A stretch of DNA of 35,210 nucleotides from Bittarella massiliensis (ex Durand et al. 2017) (GCF_017566145.1 NZ_JABFCL010000017.1:1-35210); one strand, 5' to 3'. Positions 1-8,005 are shown, numbered from the stretch's first letter. Made by a program: numbers and translations. Notes: generated by a model from the letters alone, not told the origin.

Positions 1-1
1 C

Positions 2-307
2 GAGACCGGCGGCACCGGCGGCGAGACAGGAGAGACCGGCGGGGAGACCGGCGGCGACTGCCTGGACGAAAACGGGTACTGCCACGGCTACTGGGACGCA
101 AGCGGCGTCTGTCACTGCGGCGACGAGACCGGCGGCACCGGCGGCGAGACAGGAGAGACCGGCGGGGAGACCGGCGGCACTGGCACGGAGACCGGCGGCT
201 GCCTGGATGAAAACGGGTACTGCCACGGCTACTGGGACGCAAGCGGCGTCTGCCACTGCGGCGACGAGACCGGCGGCACCGGTGGGGAGACCGGAGAGAC
301 CGGCGGC
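2..307 (+). repeat. In-frame tandem repeats in the Cys-rich gene
   Basis: Two near-identical units lie at 2-124 (123 nt) and 125-265 (141 nt), with a partial third linker to about 307. The second unit carries an 18-nt in-frame insertion in its Gly/Thr linker. Codons are almost identical between units, which suggests recent duplication or gene conversion. The array probably continues upstream of the window. Confidence 0.85.
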
Positions 308-1177
308 AGTTGCGACGAGTGTTGCGATTGCAGCCAGTACTGCGATTGCTCCTCCTTCTGCCGCTGCGGCGGCCAAGCCGGTGCTGTGGGCAGTGGGCAC
401 GGCTGTGGCTGCGGCGGTGGTTGTAGCGGCTGCCAGCCCAGCGGATGCTCCGGCTGCGACTGTGAGCAGCACTGCCTGTGCAGCGAGTACTGCAACTGCG
501 AAGAGCTCTGCTGCGGCGACGACGCCACCGGCTGTGACACCGGCGCCACCGGCGGGGAGACCGGTGGCGGGTGTGGCTGCGTCTGCACCTGTACTTGCGG
601 CTGCGGCACCGGGGGAACGGGCGGCAATACCGGCGGCACCGGTTGCGGCTGTGGGGGCGACACCGGCTGTACCAGCTGCTGCCCCCACTGCGACGAGGGC
701 TGCGGAAATGAGACCGGCTGCGGCTGTGAGGCCGGCGGCGAGCCGGGCAACGCCTACAACGGCTGTGGCCGCAGCGAGGGCGGCGGCTGTGTGGGCGCTG
801 GCGGGTACAGTGGCGAGACGGCGGTGGAGACCAGCAGCGCCAGCGGCTGCCCCTGTGACGGCGAAGGGAGCGAAGACGGCCCCTATGTCTGCGGCGCCTG
901 CTGCGATTGCAGCTACATCTGCTACCCCCGCATCTACTGCGACGAGCGGGACTGCTCCTACAACTTAAACGGCCGCTGTGGAAAGCACCTCCCCTGCGAG
1001 GACAACATCTTCGAGGACAACAGTTTCCGCCCCCACTGCGGCTGCGCCAAGACCGAGGAGGACCGCCCGGTGGCGCAGCCCCCCATCCCCCAGGCCCGCC
1101 CCGACAACCCCCGCCCCCTGGACCCGGCTACCGAGCTCTTCTACCGCAACGAGCGCAAGCGGATCATGGGGGAGTAA
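2..1177 (+). CDS. Cys/Gly/Thr-rich repeat protein, 5' end outside window
   Basis: The reading frame is open from the left edge to a TAA at 1175-1177, so the N-terminus is missing; 391 residues are visible. By eye about 60 are cysteine (roughly 15%), mostly as CxC, CC and CxxC. The first ~100 residues are tandem units: a block CLDENGYCHGYWDASGVCHC followed by a Gly/Thr/Glu linker of ETGG and GET words. Residues ~104-250 form a dense Cys zone (for example CDECCDCSQYCDCSSFCRC), and a further Cys-rich part follows. The last ~40 residues lose cysteine, become Pro/Arg-rich and end in RNERKRIMGE. I recognise no family. Metal binding, a disulfide-linked surface or spore layer, or a modified Cys-rich product are all possible; none is shown. 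No transmembrane segment or sortase signal is visible at the C-terminus. A strong terminator follows. Confidence 0.8.
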   Translation, partial: ETGGTGGETGETGGETGGDCLDENGYCHGYWDASGVCHCGDETGGTGGETGETGGETGGTGTETGGCLDENGYCHGYWDASGVCHCGDETGGTGGETGETGGSCDECCDCSQYCDCSSFCRCGGQAGAVGSGHGCGCGGGCSGCQPSGCSGCDCEQHCLCSEYCNCEELCCGDDATGCDTGATGGETGGGCGCVCTCTCGCGTGGTGGNTGGTGCGCGGDTGCTSCCPHCDEGCGNETGCGCEAGGEPGNAYNGCGRSEGGGCVGAGGYSGETAVETSSASGCPCDGEGSEDGPYVCGACCDCSYICYPRIYCDERDCSYNLNGRCGKHLPCEDNIFEDNSFRPHCGCAKTEEDRPVAQPPIPQARPDNPRPLDPATELFYRNERKRIMGE

Positions 1178-1203
1178 GCGGACTGTTCTTTTTCGGCAAA
1201 GCG

Positions 1204-1243
1204 AGCCATCCCCGGCCAACCAAAGGCCGGGGATGGCTTTTTC
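1204..1243 (+). terminator. Rho-independent terminator after the Cys-rich gene
   Basis: A 14-bp perfect stem (1204-1217 with 1225-1238) encloses the loop AACCAAA and is followed by a T-run. It lies 26 nt after the stop codon. Confidence 0.9.
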
Positions 1244-1558
1244 GTTGGTTTTATATGCGAGTTACTGTGTGTTTTGACAATTTGAGCGGTGGCTTTATGG
1301 AAATACATAGATAGGAGCGCATATGGCAACCGGGCGGTTTGGAATGTTGATGTGGAAACCCTGCCTGTGCAATTTGAAACGCCCGCTATCCCTCCCTCAC
1401 CGCCCACCTGGGGATATGGAGCTGGGGGATGCGAAATTGGTGACAGGAAGCCGGCAGGCGCAGAAAAACAGTTGCCCTTCTCCGCCCGAACGGATATACT
1501 CAAAGAAAGGGGAGCCGCCCTTACGGCCGCCTCCCCCGACACAGAGGAGGAGATGTGA
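1244..1558. other. Intergenic region upstream of the AIM24-family gene
   Basis: A perfect TTGACA at 1274-1279 is followed after 16 nt by a weak TATGGA at 1296-1301, a possible promoter for the next gene. Short open frames cross the stretch (for example from 1289 and 1323), but their composition is not protein-like and I do not call them genes. Confidence 0.4.
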
Positions 1559-2242
1559 ATGCAGTATAAAATTGTAGGGGAGCCCCTGCCGGTGGTGGTC
1601 TGTGACCTGCAGCCGGGGGAGACCATGATCACCGAGCGGGGTTCCATGAGCTGGATGAGCCCCAACATGCAGATGGAGACCACCTCCGGCGGCGGGCTGG
1701 GCAAGGCCTTTGGGCGGATGTTCGCCGGGGAGGCCATGTTCCAAAACCGCTACACCGCCCTGGGCGGCCCGGGGATGATCGCCTTTGCCTCCAGCTTTCC
1801 CGGTTCCATCCGCGCGGTGCAGATCACCCCGGGCAACAGTGTGATCGTTCAGAAGTCGGGCTTTTTGGCGTCCGAATCGGGGGTGGAGCTGTCGGTGCAC
1901 TTCAAGAAAAAGCTGGGATCCGGCTTCTTCGGCGGCGAGGGCTTTATCATGCAGAAGCTCTCCGGTTCCGGCATGGCCTTTGTGGAGGTCGACGGCTACG
2001 CGGTGGAGTACGAGTTGGGGCCCGGCCAGTCCATTGTCGTGGACACCGGCAACCTGGCCATGATGAGCGAGACCTGCTCGCTGGACATCCAGTCGGTCAA
2101 GGGGGTCAAAAACGTCCTCTTTGGCGGGGAGGGCCTCTTCAACACCGTCATCACCGGGCCGGGCAAGGTCACCCTGCAGACCATGCCTGTCAGCGGCTTT
2201 GCCAGCGCCCTGGCACCCTTTATGAGCAGCAACAGCCAGTGA
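1559..2242 (+). CDS. AIM24 / TIGR00266 family protein
   Basis: A 227-residue protein of the AIM24 (DUF124, TIGR00266) family, which folds as a double-stranded beta-helix and is common in bacteria without an established biochemical role. Family signs are the N-terminal MQYKIVGEPLPVVVCDLQPG, the stretch ITERGSMSWMSPNM near residues 25-38, and the Gly-rich middle GSGFFGGEGFIMQKLSGSG. The length is normal for the family. ATG at 1559 follows GAGGAGGAG with good spacing. There is no signal peptide, so it is probably cytoplasmic or membrane-peripheral. It is a single-gene unit between two terminators. Confidence 0.88.
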   Translation: MQYKIVGEPLPVVVCDLQPGETMITERGSMSWMSPNMQMETTSGGGLGKAFGRMFAGEAMFQNRYTALGGPGMIAFASSFPGSIRAVQITPGNSVIVQKSGFLASESGVELSVHFKKKLGSGFFGGEGFIMQKLSGSGMAFVEVDGYAVEYELGPGQSIVVDTGNLAMMSETCSLDIQSVKGVKNVLFGGEGLFNTVITGPGKVTLQTMPVSGFASALAPFMSSNSQ

Positions 2243-2255
2243 GGGAGAACAGATA

Positions 2256-2293
2256 AAAAGGCCCCGCCGGAATCCGTTCCGGCGGGGCCTTTT
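2256..2293. terminator. Bidirectional terminator between convergent genes
   Basis: A 17-bp perfect stem (2256-2272 with 2277-2293) begins with A4 and ends with T4, so it can stop transcription from both sides. It lies between the AIM24 gene (+) and the EamA transporter gene (-). Confidence 0.9.
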
Positions 2294-2316
2294 GGGCGGT
2301 TGAAGAGGCGGGTGGG

Positions 2317-3219
2317 TCAGGGATTTTTGCCCCTGGCCCCGTCTGTTCCCTTTCCCCTTCCCTTGCCGTCGCCCAACTCGCTGAAAAGGGAGCAGCCCAG
2401 CACCACCGCGCCCCCCGCCAGCTGCCAGGGGCCGACGGCCTCCCCCAGCCAGAGGGCCGACACCCCCACCGCCACCAGCGGGTCCAGGTAGCTCAAGAGG
2501 GCAGCGGTCTGGCCTGGCAGCTCCTTGAGGGCCGAGAAGTAGAGGCAGTAGGCCGCCCCGGTGTGCACCAGACCCACCGTCAACAGCGCCGCCCAGCCGG
2601 TGGGATCCAGCGCGCCCAGGTGAAAGCCCCCGCTGAAGAGCTGATAGGGCGCCAGCACCAGGATGGCCACAGCGAACTGCACCAGGGTCCGGTCCACCCC
2701 GCCCAGCGAGCGGATGCCCTTGCCCAGCAGGATCACCGCCGCGTAGAGCAGGGCGGCCCCCAGCCCCAGGGCGATGCCCAGCCGGTCGTCTGCGCCCCCG
2801 CTGTGGCCCCCGGCACCGATGACCAGGACCATCCCCCCGGTGGCCAGGAGGAAGCAGGCCCCCTTGCGGGCAGTCAGCCGCTCCCGAAAAAAGAGGGCGG
2901 AGGCCAGCACCACCAGGGAGGGGGCGAAGTAGTAAGTCAGGGTCGCCACCGAGACCGAGGTGTAGCGGTAGGCGGCAAAGAGCAAGATCCAGTTGCAGCC
3001 CATGGCCGCCCCCGAGAGGAGGAGCCGGGGTAGCTCCCTCCCGATCTGCGCCAGGGGGAGGGGCCGCCGCCGCACCAGCAGCGCCGCCCCGATGGCGGCT
3101 GTGGCGATCACCGCCCGCCAGAGGGCGATCTCCGCCGGCGGCAGGGGGATGGCCCGCACAAAGGCGCCAATGCTGCCAAAGACGGCCATGGCCGCCAACA
3201 TCCTTCCCCGCGCCCCCAT
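2317..3219 (-). CDS. EamA-domain transporter (drug/metabolite transporter superfamily)
   Basis: A 300-residue integral membrane protein with two EamA repeats and about ten hydrophobic helices. Recognisable pieces are AALLVRRRPLPL after helix 2, AAYRYTSVSVATLTYYFAPS (typical 'tsva.at.i....P' motif) around residues 83-102, RERLTARKG before the next helices, and the second-repeat signature TALLSYLDPLVAVGVSALWL near residues 237-256. Family members export metabolites or drugs; the substrate cannot be read from sequence. The C-terminal tail is Gly/Lys-rich. ATG at 3219 has AGAGGGGG upstream; the internal ATG codons at 3201 and 3189 are alternative starts. Confidence 0.88.
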   Translation of the reverse strand: MGARGRMLAAMAVFGSIGAFVRAIPLPPAEIALWRAVIATAAIGAALLVRRRPLPLAQIGRELPRLLLSGAAMGCNWILLFAAYRYTSVSVATLTYYFAPSLVVLASALFFRERLTARKGACFLLATGGMVLVIGAGGHSGGADDRLGIALGLGAALLYAAVILLGKGIRSLGGVDRTLVQFAVAILVLAPYQLFSGGFHLGALDPTGWAALLTVGLVHTGAAYCLYFSALKELPGQTAALLSYLDPLVAVGVSALWLGEAVGPWQLAGGAVVLGCSLFSELGDGKGRGKGTDGARGKNP

Positions 3220-3239
3220 CCCTGCGCCCCCTCTTTTGC

Positions 3240-3468
3240 TGCTTGTCAGCCCCCATCATAGCGCCTCCGCCCCCCTTTGTAAAGGGGGGCGGAGAGAAAA
3301 GGGGCGCGTCTGTTTGGGACGCGTCCTTGGGGGTTGAATCCCCCGCGGGAAGTTCACCAGACCGTTTGGGGGATTCCCCTTTGTGCAGGTCTTTGACAGG
3401 CCCCAGAAGGGGCTGTTTGCGCCAGAGATCCCCCTGGAGCGCGCCCGGGGCGCCGTTGCCCAATGCCC
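3240..3468. other. Hairpin-rich spacer between LCP and EamA genes
   Basis: No gene is visible. The stretch holds a series of small inverted repeats: a 14-bp perfect hairpin with a 2-nt loop (3265-3278/3281-3294), CGCGTC...GACGCG near 3304-3323, GGGGG...CCCCC near 3329-3344, GGGGATTCCCC near 3369-3379, and GCCCC-AGAA-GGGGC near 3400-3413. It may be a dispersed intergenic repeat or a structured 3' untranslated region of the LCP gene. Confidence 0.5.
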
Positions 3469-4707
3469 TTAGCTGGGCATGATGTCGTTGTAGATGAAGT
3501 CGTGCAGCTTTTGGGTGGTGACCGCGTCGTCAAAGGTCATGTAGTAGGTGCCGTTGATCAGTTCCCCCTTGTAGTCCGAGTCGGTGGGGAAGCGGGTGGT
3601 CACCATGGTGGGCTTTTGCAGGGCCAGCGGGGCGTAGCCCATCAGGGTGCCGAAGTCGAGGGAGGTCTTGGTGAGGGCCAGCAGGTCTTTGGCCAGCTGG
3701 GGGTATTTGGTGGGGTTCATGGCCATGGCCTTGTTGAACAGCTGCATCAGGACGGCGCGCTGCCGCTCGGTCCGCTCGAAGTCGCCGTTGCCCACAGAGC
3801 GGATGCGGGAGTAGGCGACGGCTTGGATGCCGTTGAGGGTCTGGGTGCCGCTGCCGCTGATATGCGTGGCTGGCTTACCGCTTACCTTGGCCTGTTCATC
3901 CACACTTCCGTTGATATAGGAGACCTCGTTGTCCTTCACGTCGATGGTCACCCCGCCGACGGCGTCCACGATCTCGGCCATGTTGGCAAAGTCCACGGTG
4001 GCGAAGTCGGTGATGTCCAGGTCGAAGTTTTCGTTGAGGGTGCGGATGGCCAGCTCGGCCCCGCCGAAGGCATAGGCGTGGGTGATCTTGTCCATCCCCC
4101 GGCCGGGGATGTTGACGTAGGCGTCCCGCATGATGGAGGAGAGCTTGACCTTGTTGTGGTTTTTGTCGATGGAGAGGATGATGATGGAGTCGGTGCGGGT
4201 GCCCTTGTCCAGGAGGCCGTTGCGGCTGTCGACGCCAAAGAGGGCGATGTTCTTGACGTTTTTGTCGATCACCGAGTCAAAGCCCAGCTCTGCCTCGTTG
4301 AGCGCCACCGGGTCGTAGCTGCCGGCGATGTCCATCAGGATATAGGCGGCGGTCCCTCCCGCGGTCCCCAGTACCACCAGCACGGGGATGAGGATCTTCA
4401 GCCAGAGTTTCATCTTCTTCTTGCCGTTTTTCTTCCGCTTCGGCTCGCTTTTGCCCATGTTGGACCCCTCCCTTCCATTCCTGCCCGCTTCCTGCCCCTG
4501 CCCTTGCCCTTGGCCGGCGGCGCGGCGGGGGGCGGCGCTCTTTCTCGCTTCGCCCTTCCCGGCGCCGGAGAGGACTTCGTCCTCCTCCAACAGGTTGGGG
4601 GAGTGGGGGCGAGGGGCGGGGCGGGCCGGAATGTCCCGCCCCGCTTTGGGGATGTCGTCTAGGTCCAAGATATTAAACGGATCGTCTCCGCGAATGGGTT
4701 TTGCCAT
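3469..4707 (-). CDS. LytR-CpsA-Psr (LCP) family protein
   Basis: A 412-residue member of the LCP family, which attaches wall teichoic acids or other glycopolymers to peptidoglycan from undecaprenyl carriers. There is a charged cytoplasmic N-terminus of ~100 residues, unusually Pro/Gln/Gly-rich, with a Lys/Arg cluster before one transmembrane helix (~101-123). The extracellular LCP domain follows: FGVDSR (157-162), GTRTDSIIILSID (169-181), SIMRDAYVNIPG (191-202), KITHAYAFGG (207-216) and QAVAYSRIRSVGNGDFERTE (295-314). The Asp and Arg residues that bind pyrophosphate and metal in the family are present. ATG at 4707 has an ideal AAGGAGGT. Its promoter is divergent from ung. Confidence 0.93.
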   Translation of the reverse strand: MAKPIRGDDPFNILDLDDIPKAGRDIPARPAPRPHSPNLLEEDEVLSGAGKGEARKSAAPRRAAGQGQGQGQEAGRNGREGSNMGKSEPKRKKNGKKKMKLWLKILIPVLVVLGTAGGTAAYILMDIAGSYDPVALNEAELGFDSVIDKNVKNIALFGVDSRNGLLDKGTRTDSIIILSIDKNHNKVKLSSIMRDAYVNIPGRGMDKITHAYAFGGAELAIRTLNENFDLDITDFATVDFANMAEIVDAVGGVTIDVKDNEVSYINGSVDEQAKVSGKPATHISGSGTQTLNGIQAVAYSRIRSVGNGDFERTERQRAVLMQLFNKAMAMNPTKYPQLAKDLLALTKTSLDFGTLMGYAPLALQKPTMVTTRFPTDSDYKGELINGTYYMTFDDAVTTQKLHDFIYNDIMPS

Positions 4708-4755
4708 CTGCTGTACCTCCTTGCGTGCGCGATACAGGGCTTACACATGGCAACT

Positions 4756-4784
4756 AGTATACGACATTTTCTGCAAAAAGGCAA
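4756..4784 (-). promoter_or_regulatory. Sigma-A-type promoter for the LCP gene
   Basis: On the minus strand TTGCCT (4779-4784) and TATACT (4756-4761) are separated by exactly 17 nt, about 50 nt upstream of the start codon. Confidence 0.65.
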
Positions 4785-4840
4785 ACAGAGGCCGGGCGTT
4801 TTTTATGAAGGTTCTCTTAACAATCGCCGCCGGCGGGGAA

Positions 4841-4870
4841 TGGACAGCCCCGCCTTCCCTGTGGTAAGAT
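4841..4870 (+). promoter_or_regulatory. Putative promoter for ung
   Basis: TGGACA (4841-4846) and TAAGAT (4865-4870) are separated by 18 nt and lie 54 nt before the start codon. Confidence 0.5.
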
Positions 4871-4924
4871 AGGGGACAGAAAAGCGCAGCCGGCCCGGGC
4901 CGCCGGACCGGGAGAGGGGGAGGG

Positions 4925-5623
4925 ATGCCGGTGTTTGAAAAGCTGGGCGATTGGAGCCAGGTGCTGGCGGAAGAGTTTGCCAAGCCCTATTTTGGGGAAC
5001 TGGTGCGGCGGGTGCAGAGGGAGTACCGCACCGCCACCGTCTACCCGCCGCAGGGGAGCGTCTTTCGCGCCTTTTTGATGACCCCTTACCGGCGGGTGCG
5101 GGTGGTCTTGTTGGGGCAGGACCCCTACCACGGCCCGGGCCAGGCCATGGGGATGAGCTTCTCCGTCCCCCCCGGCGCGCCGCTGCCCCCGTCTCTGCAA
5201 AACATCTTTCAGGAGCTCTGGAACGATCTGGAGATCCCCCCTTCCACCAGCGGCTACCTGGGCCCCTGGGCCGAGCAGGGGGTCTTCCTCTTAAACAGCA
5301 GCCTCACCGTGCGCAGGGGACAGGCGGGGTCCCACCGGGCCCTGGGCTGGCAGCGGTTCACCGACGCGGTGATCGAGAAGCTGGGGGAGAGGGAGGAGCC
5401 CATGGTCTTTTTGCTCTGGGGGGCCGACGCCCGCTCCAAGGTGCCCCTGATCAAGGGTTCCCAACACCTGATTTTGCAGGCCCCCCACCCCAGCCCCCTC
5501 TCGGCCTTCCGGGGGTTTTTCGGCTGCCGCCACTTCTCTAAGGCCAACGCCTTTTTGCAGCGGCACTACGGCCGGGGCATCGACTGGGACCTCTCCCACC
5601 CGCCCGCAGGGGAGGACCGGTAG
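4925..5623 (+). CDS. ung: Uracil-DNA glycosylase (family 1)
   Basis: A 232-residue base-excision repair enzyme that removes uracil from DNA. All family-1 motifs are readable: the catalytic water-activating loop GQDPYHG at 64-70 (Asp66), the uracil-binding FLLNSSLTV at 121-129, and the DNA-intercalating HPSPLSA at 188-194 (His188). VFLLWGADAR at 161-170 is also typical. The length matches bacterial Ung. ATG at 4925 follows GAGAGGGGGAGGG. It stands alone between its own promoter and a terminator. Confidence 0.97.
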   Translation: MPVFEKLGDWSQVLAEEFAKPYFGELVRRVQREYRTATVYPPQGSVFRAFLMTPYRRVRVVLLGQDPYHGPGQAMGMSFSVPPGAPLPPSLQNIFQELWNDLEIPPSTSGYLGPWAEQGVFLLNSSLTVRRGQAGSHRALGWQRFTDAVIEKLGEREEPMVFLLWGADARSKVPLIKGSQHLILQAPHPSPLSAFRGFFGCRHFSKANAFLQRHYGRGIDWDLSHPPAGEDR

Positions 5624-5645
5624 GCATCTGCCGGGCCCATCTTCC

Positions 5646-5682
5646 AAAAGAGTCCTGTCCCGGGGGACATGGCTCTTTTTTT
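5646..5682 (+). terminator. Terminator after ung
   Basis: A 15-bp stem with one mismatch and one G-T pair (5646-5660 with 5665-5679), a CGGG loop and a run of Ts. Confidence 0.85.
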
Positions 5683-5833
5683 GCGCGTTTTTCCGAAGGC
5701 TGGGCGGTTGCGGAGGGGGAAAGCGCCGTTTTCACAGGGAGGGGGGAAGCCATTGGGCTTCCCCCCTCCCTTGCTGTTGGGACAGAAGCCGCCCGTTTGC
5801 CCACGGAAAGGGAAAATAATTTTTTCTGGGAGG

Positions 5834-5862
5834 TTGACAACTGTTTCACAAGGATGTATTAT
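5834..5862 (+). promoter_or_regulatory. Promoter of the GntR/ABC operon
   Basis: A perfect TTGACA (5834-5839), a 17-nt spacer and TATTAT (5857-5862): one of the two best promoters in the window. Confidence 0.85.
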
Positions 5863-5882
5863 TGTATTAACGACTTAGTACA
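5863..5882 (+). promoter_or_regulatory. Putative GntR operator at the transcription start
   Basis: The imperfect palindrome TGTATTAA-CGAC-TTAGTACA (one mismatch) starts right after the -10 box and should overlap the transcription start. Position and symmetry fit autorepression by the YtrA-type regulator encoded next (inference). Confidence 0.6.
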
Positions 5883-5912
5883 ATGGTACAACGGGCGGAA
5901 AGGAGCGGGGAC

Positions 5913-6278
5913 ATGTGGAAAATTGAGAGCGACCGGCCGATCTACCTACAGCTGGTGGAGATTTTGCAGCAGCAGATCCTGGCCGGCGTCTACCCGCCGG
6001 GGGGCAAGCTCCCCTCGGTGCGGGACCTGGCCGCCGAGGCGGCGGTCAACCCCAACACCATGCAGAAGGCCCTGGGGGAGTTGGAGCGGCTGGGACTGGT
6101 GTACGCCCAGCGCACCGCGGGCCGGTTTATCACCGACGACAGAGAGAGGCTGGAGCAGATGAAAGAGCAGTTGGCCGCCGAGCAGGTGCAGGTATTTTTG
6201 AAGAAGATGAGTGAGATGGGCCTTTCCCGGCAGGACGTCATTGCCCTGCTGGAGCGGGCGGAAAAGGAGATGGAATGA
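5913..6278 (+). CDS. GntR family transcriptional regulator, YtrA type
   Basis: A 121-residue regulator with an N-terminal winged helix-turn-helix (residues ~8-75) and a short helical C-terminus, the size of the YtrA subfamily that controls neighbouring ABC exporters. Motifs are RPIYLQLVEILQQQILAGVY, GGKLPSVRDLAAEAAVNPNT (recognition region) and ALGELERLGLVYAQRTAGRF. The ATG at 5913 is preferred because AAAGGAGCGGGG lies just before it; the in-frame ATG at 5883 overlaps the operator and has no ribosome site. The ABC ATPase gene starts one base after its stop, so the genes are almost certainly co-transcribed. Its effector is unknown; in Bacillus, cell-wall antibiotics induce ytr genes. Confidence 0.92.
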   Translation: MWKIESDRPIYLQLVEILQQQILAGVYPPGGKLPSVRDLAAEAAVNPNTMQKALGELERLGLVYAQRTAGRFITDDRERLEQMKEQLAAEQVQVFLKKMSEMGLSRQDVIALLERAEKEME

Positions 6279-6279
6279 G

Positions 6280-6984
6280 ATGAATAGAGACGCCATTATC
6301 AGCTGTCAGGGGCTGCAAAAGCGCTACAGCTACAAGCTGGCCCTCAACGGGTTGACCCTGGAGATCCCCCGGGGCAGGATCGTGGGGCTTTTGGGGCCCA
6401 ACGGCAGCGGCAAGACCACCTTTATCAAACTGGTCAGCGGGCTGCTGACCCCCACCGCCGGGGAGCTGCTGGTGGGGGGGCACCGCCCGGGGGTGGAGAG
6501 CAAGCGGATCGTCTCCTACCTGCCCGAGCGCACCTATCTCAACGACTGGATGCGGGTGGAGGGCATTCTGGAGATGTTTTCCGACTTCTACCCCGACTTT
6601 AACGAGGCCAAGGCGCGGGATATGCTGGAGCGCCTGGGCATCAACCCCAAAGACAAGCTCAAGACCATGTCCAAGGGCACCAAGGAGAAGGTGCAGTTGA
6701 TTTTGGTCATGAGCCGGGAGGCGGAACTCTACTTGCTGGATGAGCCCATCGGCGGGGTGGACCCCGCCGCCCGGGACTACATCCTGGACACCATTATTTC
6801 CAACTACAGCGAGAACGCCACCGTCCTCATCTCCACCCACCTGATCTCGGACATCGAGAAGGTGCTCGACGAGGTGGTCTTCATCAAAAACGGCCAGATG
6901 GTCCTGCAGTCCTCGGTGGACGACATCCGCGAAAACCGGGGCGTGTCGGTGGACCAGCTGTTCAGGGAGGAATTCAGATGCTAG
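6280..6984 (+). CDS. ABC transporter ATP-binding protein
   Basis: A 234-residue ATPase of the single-domain export type encoded with YtrA regulators. Walker A is GPNGSGKT (39-46). The signature is the divergent MSKGTKEK (130-137) in place of LSGGQ, as is common in this subfamily. Walker B is LYLLDEPIGGVDP (150-162), with the switch His at 187 in STHLIS. It should energise the membrane protein encoded immediately downstream, whose start overlaps this gene's end by 7 nt (translational coupling). ATG at 6280 follows AAAAGGAGATGG within the regulator gene's end. The substrate is unknown; antimicrobial stress export is an inference from the regulator type. Confidence 0.93.
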   Translation: MNRDAIISCQGLQKRYSYKLALNGLTLEIPRGRIVGLLGPNGSGKTTFIKLVSGLLTPTAGELLVGGHRPGVESKRIVSYLPERTYLNDWMRVEGILEMFSDFYPDFNEAKARDMLERLGINPKDKLKTMSKGTKEKVQLILVMSREAELYLLDEPIGGVDPAARDYILDTIISNYSENATVLISTHLISDIEKVLDEVVFIKNGQMVLQSSVDDIRENRGVSVDQLFREEFRC

Positions 6985-7781
6985 GGAAATTGATCAAATA
7001 CGAGTTCAAGGCCACCGGCCGGCTGCTGCTGCCGGTGTACGGGGCGCTGCTGCTCATGGGCGGGGTGGTCAACCTGGGGCTGACCCTGCAGGGCAAACTG
7101 CCGGTGCTGAAATTCGCCCAGGGGGTCCTCATCTTCGCCTATGTGGCCCTGATGGTGGCGGCCTTCGCCCTCTCCTTCTTTGTGGTGATCTCCCGCTTTT
7201 ACAAAAACCTCATCTGCGACGAGGGCTACCTGATGTTCACCCTGCCGGTCAAGGCCAGTACCCACCTGCTGGCAAAGACGGTGGTCTCCACCGTCTGGAG
7301 CCTGACCACCGCCGCGGTGGCGGCGGGTTCCCTGCTGCTGATGGGGGCCGGTCACGGCGTCATCAGCAAGCTGCCCGGCGCCCTGCGGATGGCCGACGCG
7401 GCGATCAAGGGAGAGCTGGGGATGGGGGTGAGCGAGCTGCTGCTCTGGACCCTCTTCACCTTCCTCATCTCGATGGTGATGACAAACCTCATGTGCTACC
7501 TCTCCATCTCCATTGGGCAGTTTGGGCGGGGCCACCGGATCCTCACCTCGGTGGGGGCCTACCTGGTGCTCAACGTGGTGGTGCAGAGCATCTCCACCGT
7601 GGCGCTGCTCATCTCCTGCCTCTTCACCGGGCTGGACTTCTTCGGCGATGTGCCCATCGGCCAGCTGGCCGGTTTCCTGCGGATGGTCTTCGCCCTCTCC
7701 ATCGGCCTGAGCGTCTTTTTCGGCATCTGTTTCTATCTGGGCTCCAACTTTATCCTCTCCAAAAAACTCAACCTGGAGTAG
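6978..7781 (+). CDS. ABC transporter permease (ABC-2 like)
   Basis: A 267-residue hydrophobic protein with six likely membrane helices, starting MLGKLIKYEFKATGRLLLPV as in many ABC-2 type permeases of YtrA-regulated operons. The cytoplasmic segment ISRFYKNLICDEGYLMFTLPVKASTHLLAKT near residues 73-103 is the conserved loop linking helices 2 and 3 in this family. It overlaps the ATPase gene and should form the exporter with it. The ribosome site AGGGAGG lies inside the ATPase coding end. Confidence 0.88.
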   Translation: MLGKLIKYEFKATGRLLLPVYGALLLMGGVVNLGLTLQGKLPVLKFAQGVLIFAYVALMVAAFALSFFVVISRFYKNLICDEGYLMFTLPVKASTHLLAKTVVSTVWSLTTAAVAAGSLLLMGAGHGVISKLPGALRMADAAIKGELGMGVSELLLWTLFTFLISMVMTNLMCYLSISIGQFGRGHRILTSVGAYLVLNVVVQSISTVALLISCLFTGLDFFGDVPIGQLAGFLRMVFALSIGLSVFFGICFYLGSNFILSKKLNLE

Positions 7782-7813
7782 GGATTTGACAGCGGAGAGA
7801 GGAGGGGATCCCC

Positions 7814-8005
7814 CTGAAGCGGATACACCTGGCCACCCTGCGCCGGCTGACCCGGCTGCTGGCCGCCCTGGCGGGGGCCGCCGGGCTGGCGCTGGGCATC
7901 TGGGCCCTGCTCTCGGATCGGGTTTCGGCGGGGGGATGGCTCCTCTGCGCCCTGGCCTGCGGGGTCATGTTGGCCCCCAATCTGGCCCTTGCGGGGCGGG
8001 AGTAG
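7814..8005 (+). CDS. Small two-helix membrane protein (CTG start, tentative)
   Basis: An open frame of 63 codons ends at TAG 8003-8005. No ATG, GTG or TTG is in frame near its 5' end, but AGGAGGGG (7800-7806) sits 7 nt before an in-frame CTG at 7814, followed by KRIHLATLRRLTRLL. Two hydrophobic stretches follow (LAALAGAAGLALGIWALL and GWLLCALACGVMLAPNLAL). It lies between the permease and the operon terminator, so it could be a small accessory subunit. No family is recognised. Confidence 0.5.
   Translation: MKRIHLATLRRLTRLLAALAGAAGLALGIWALLSDRVSAGGWLLCALACGVMLAPNLALAGRE

Noticed and set aside
207..968. Long Ala/Pro/Thr-rich open frames on both strands over the Cys-rich gene
   Set aside because: They are other-frame translations of the GGC/TGC repeat codons; the Cys-rich frame is open from the edge, ends cleanly before a terminator and alone has ordered repeats.
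1289..1577. Two short overlapping frames before the AIM24 gene
   Set aside because: Low-complexity translations without family resemblance; one runs into the start of the real gene. One has a passable ribosome site, so they are mentioned only under the spacer.
1397..3463. A 688-codon leftward frame across the AIM24 and EamA genes
   Set aside because: Its translation is Gly/Arg/Pro-rich and it covers two recognised genes in other frames and a terminator; it is open only because stop codons are rare at this G+C.
3463..4662. A 399-codon plus-strand frame opposite the LCP gene
   Set aside because: It is the antisense frame of a clear LCP protein and has no protein-like features.
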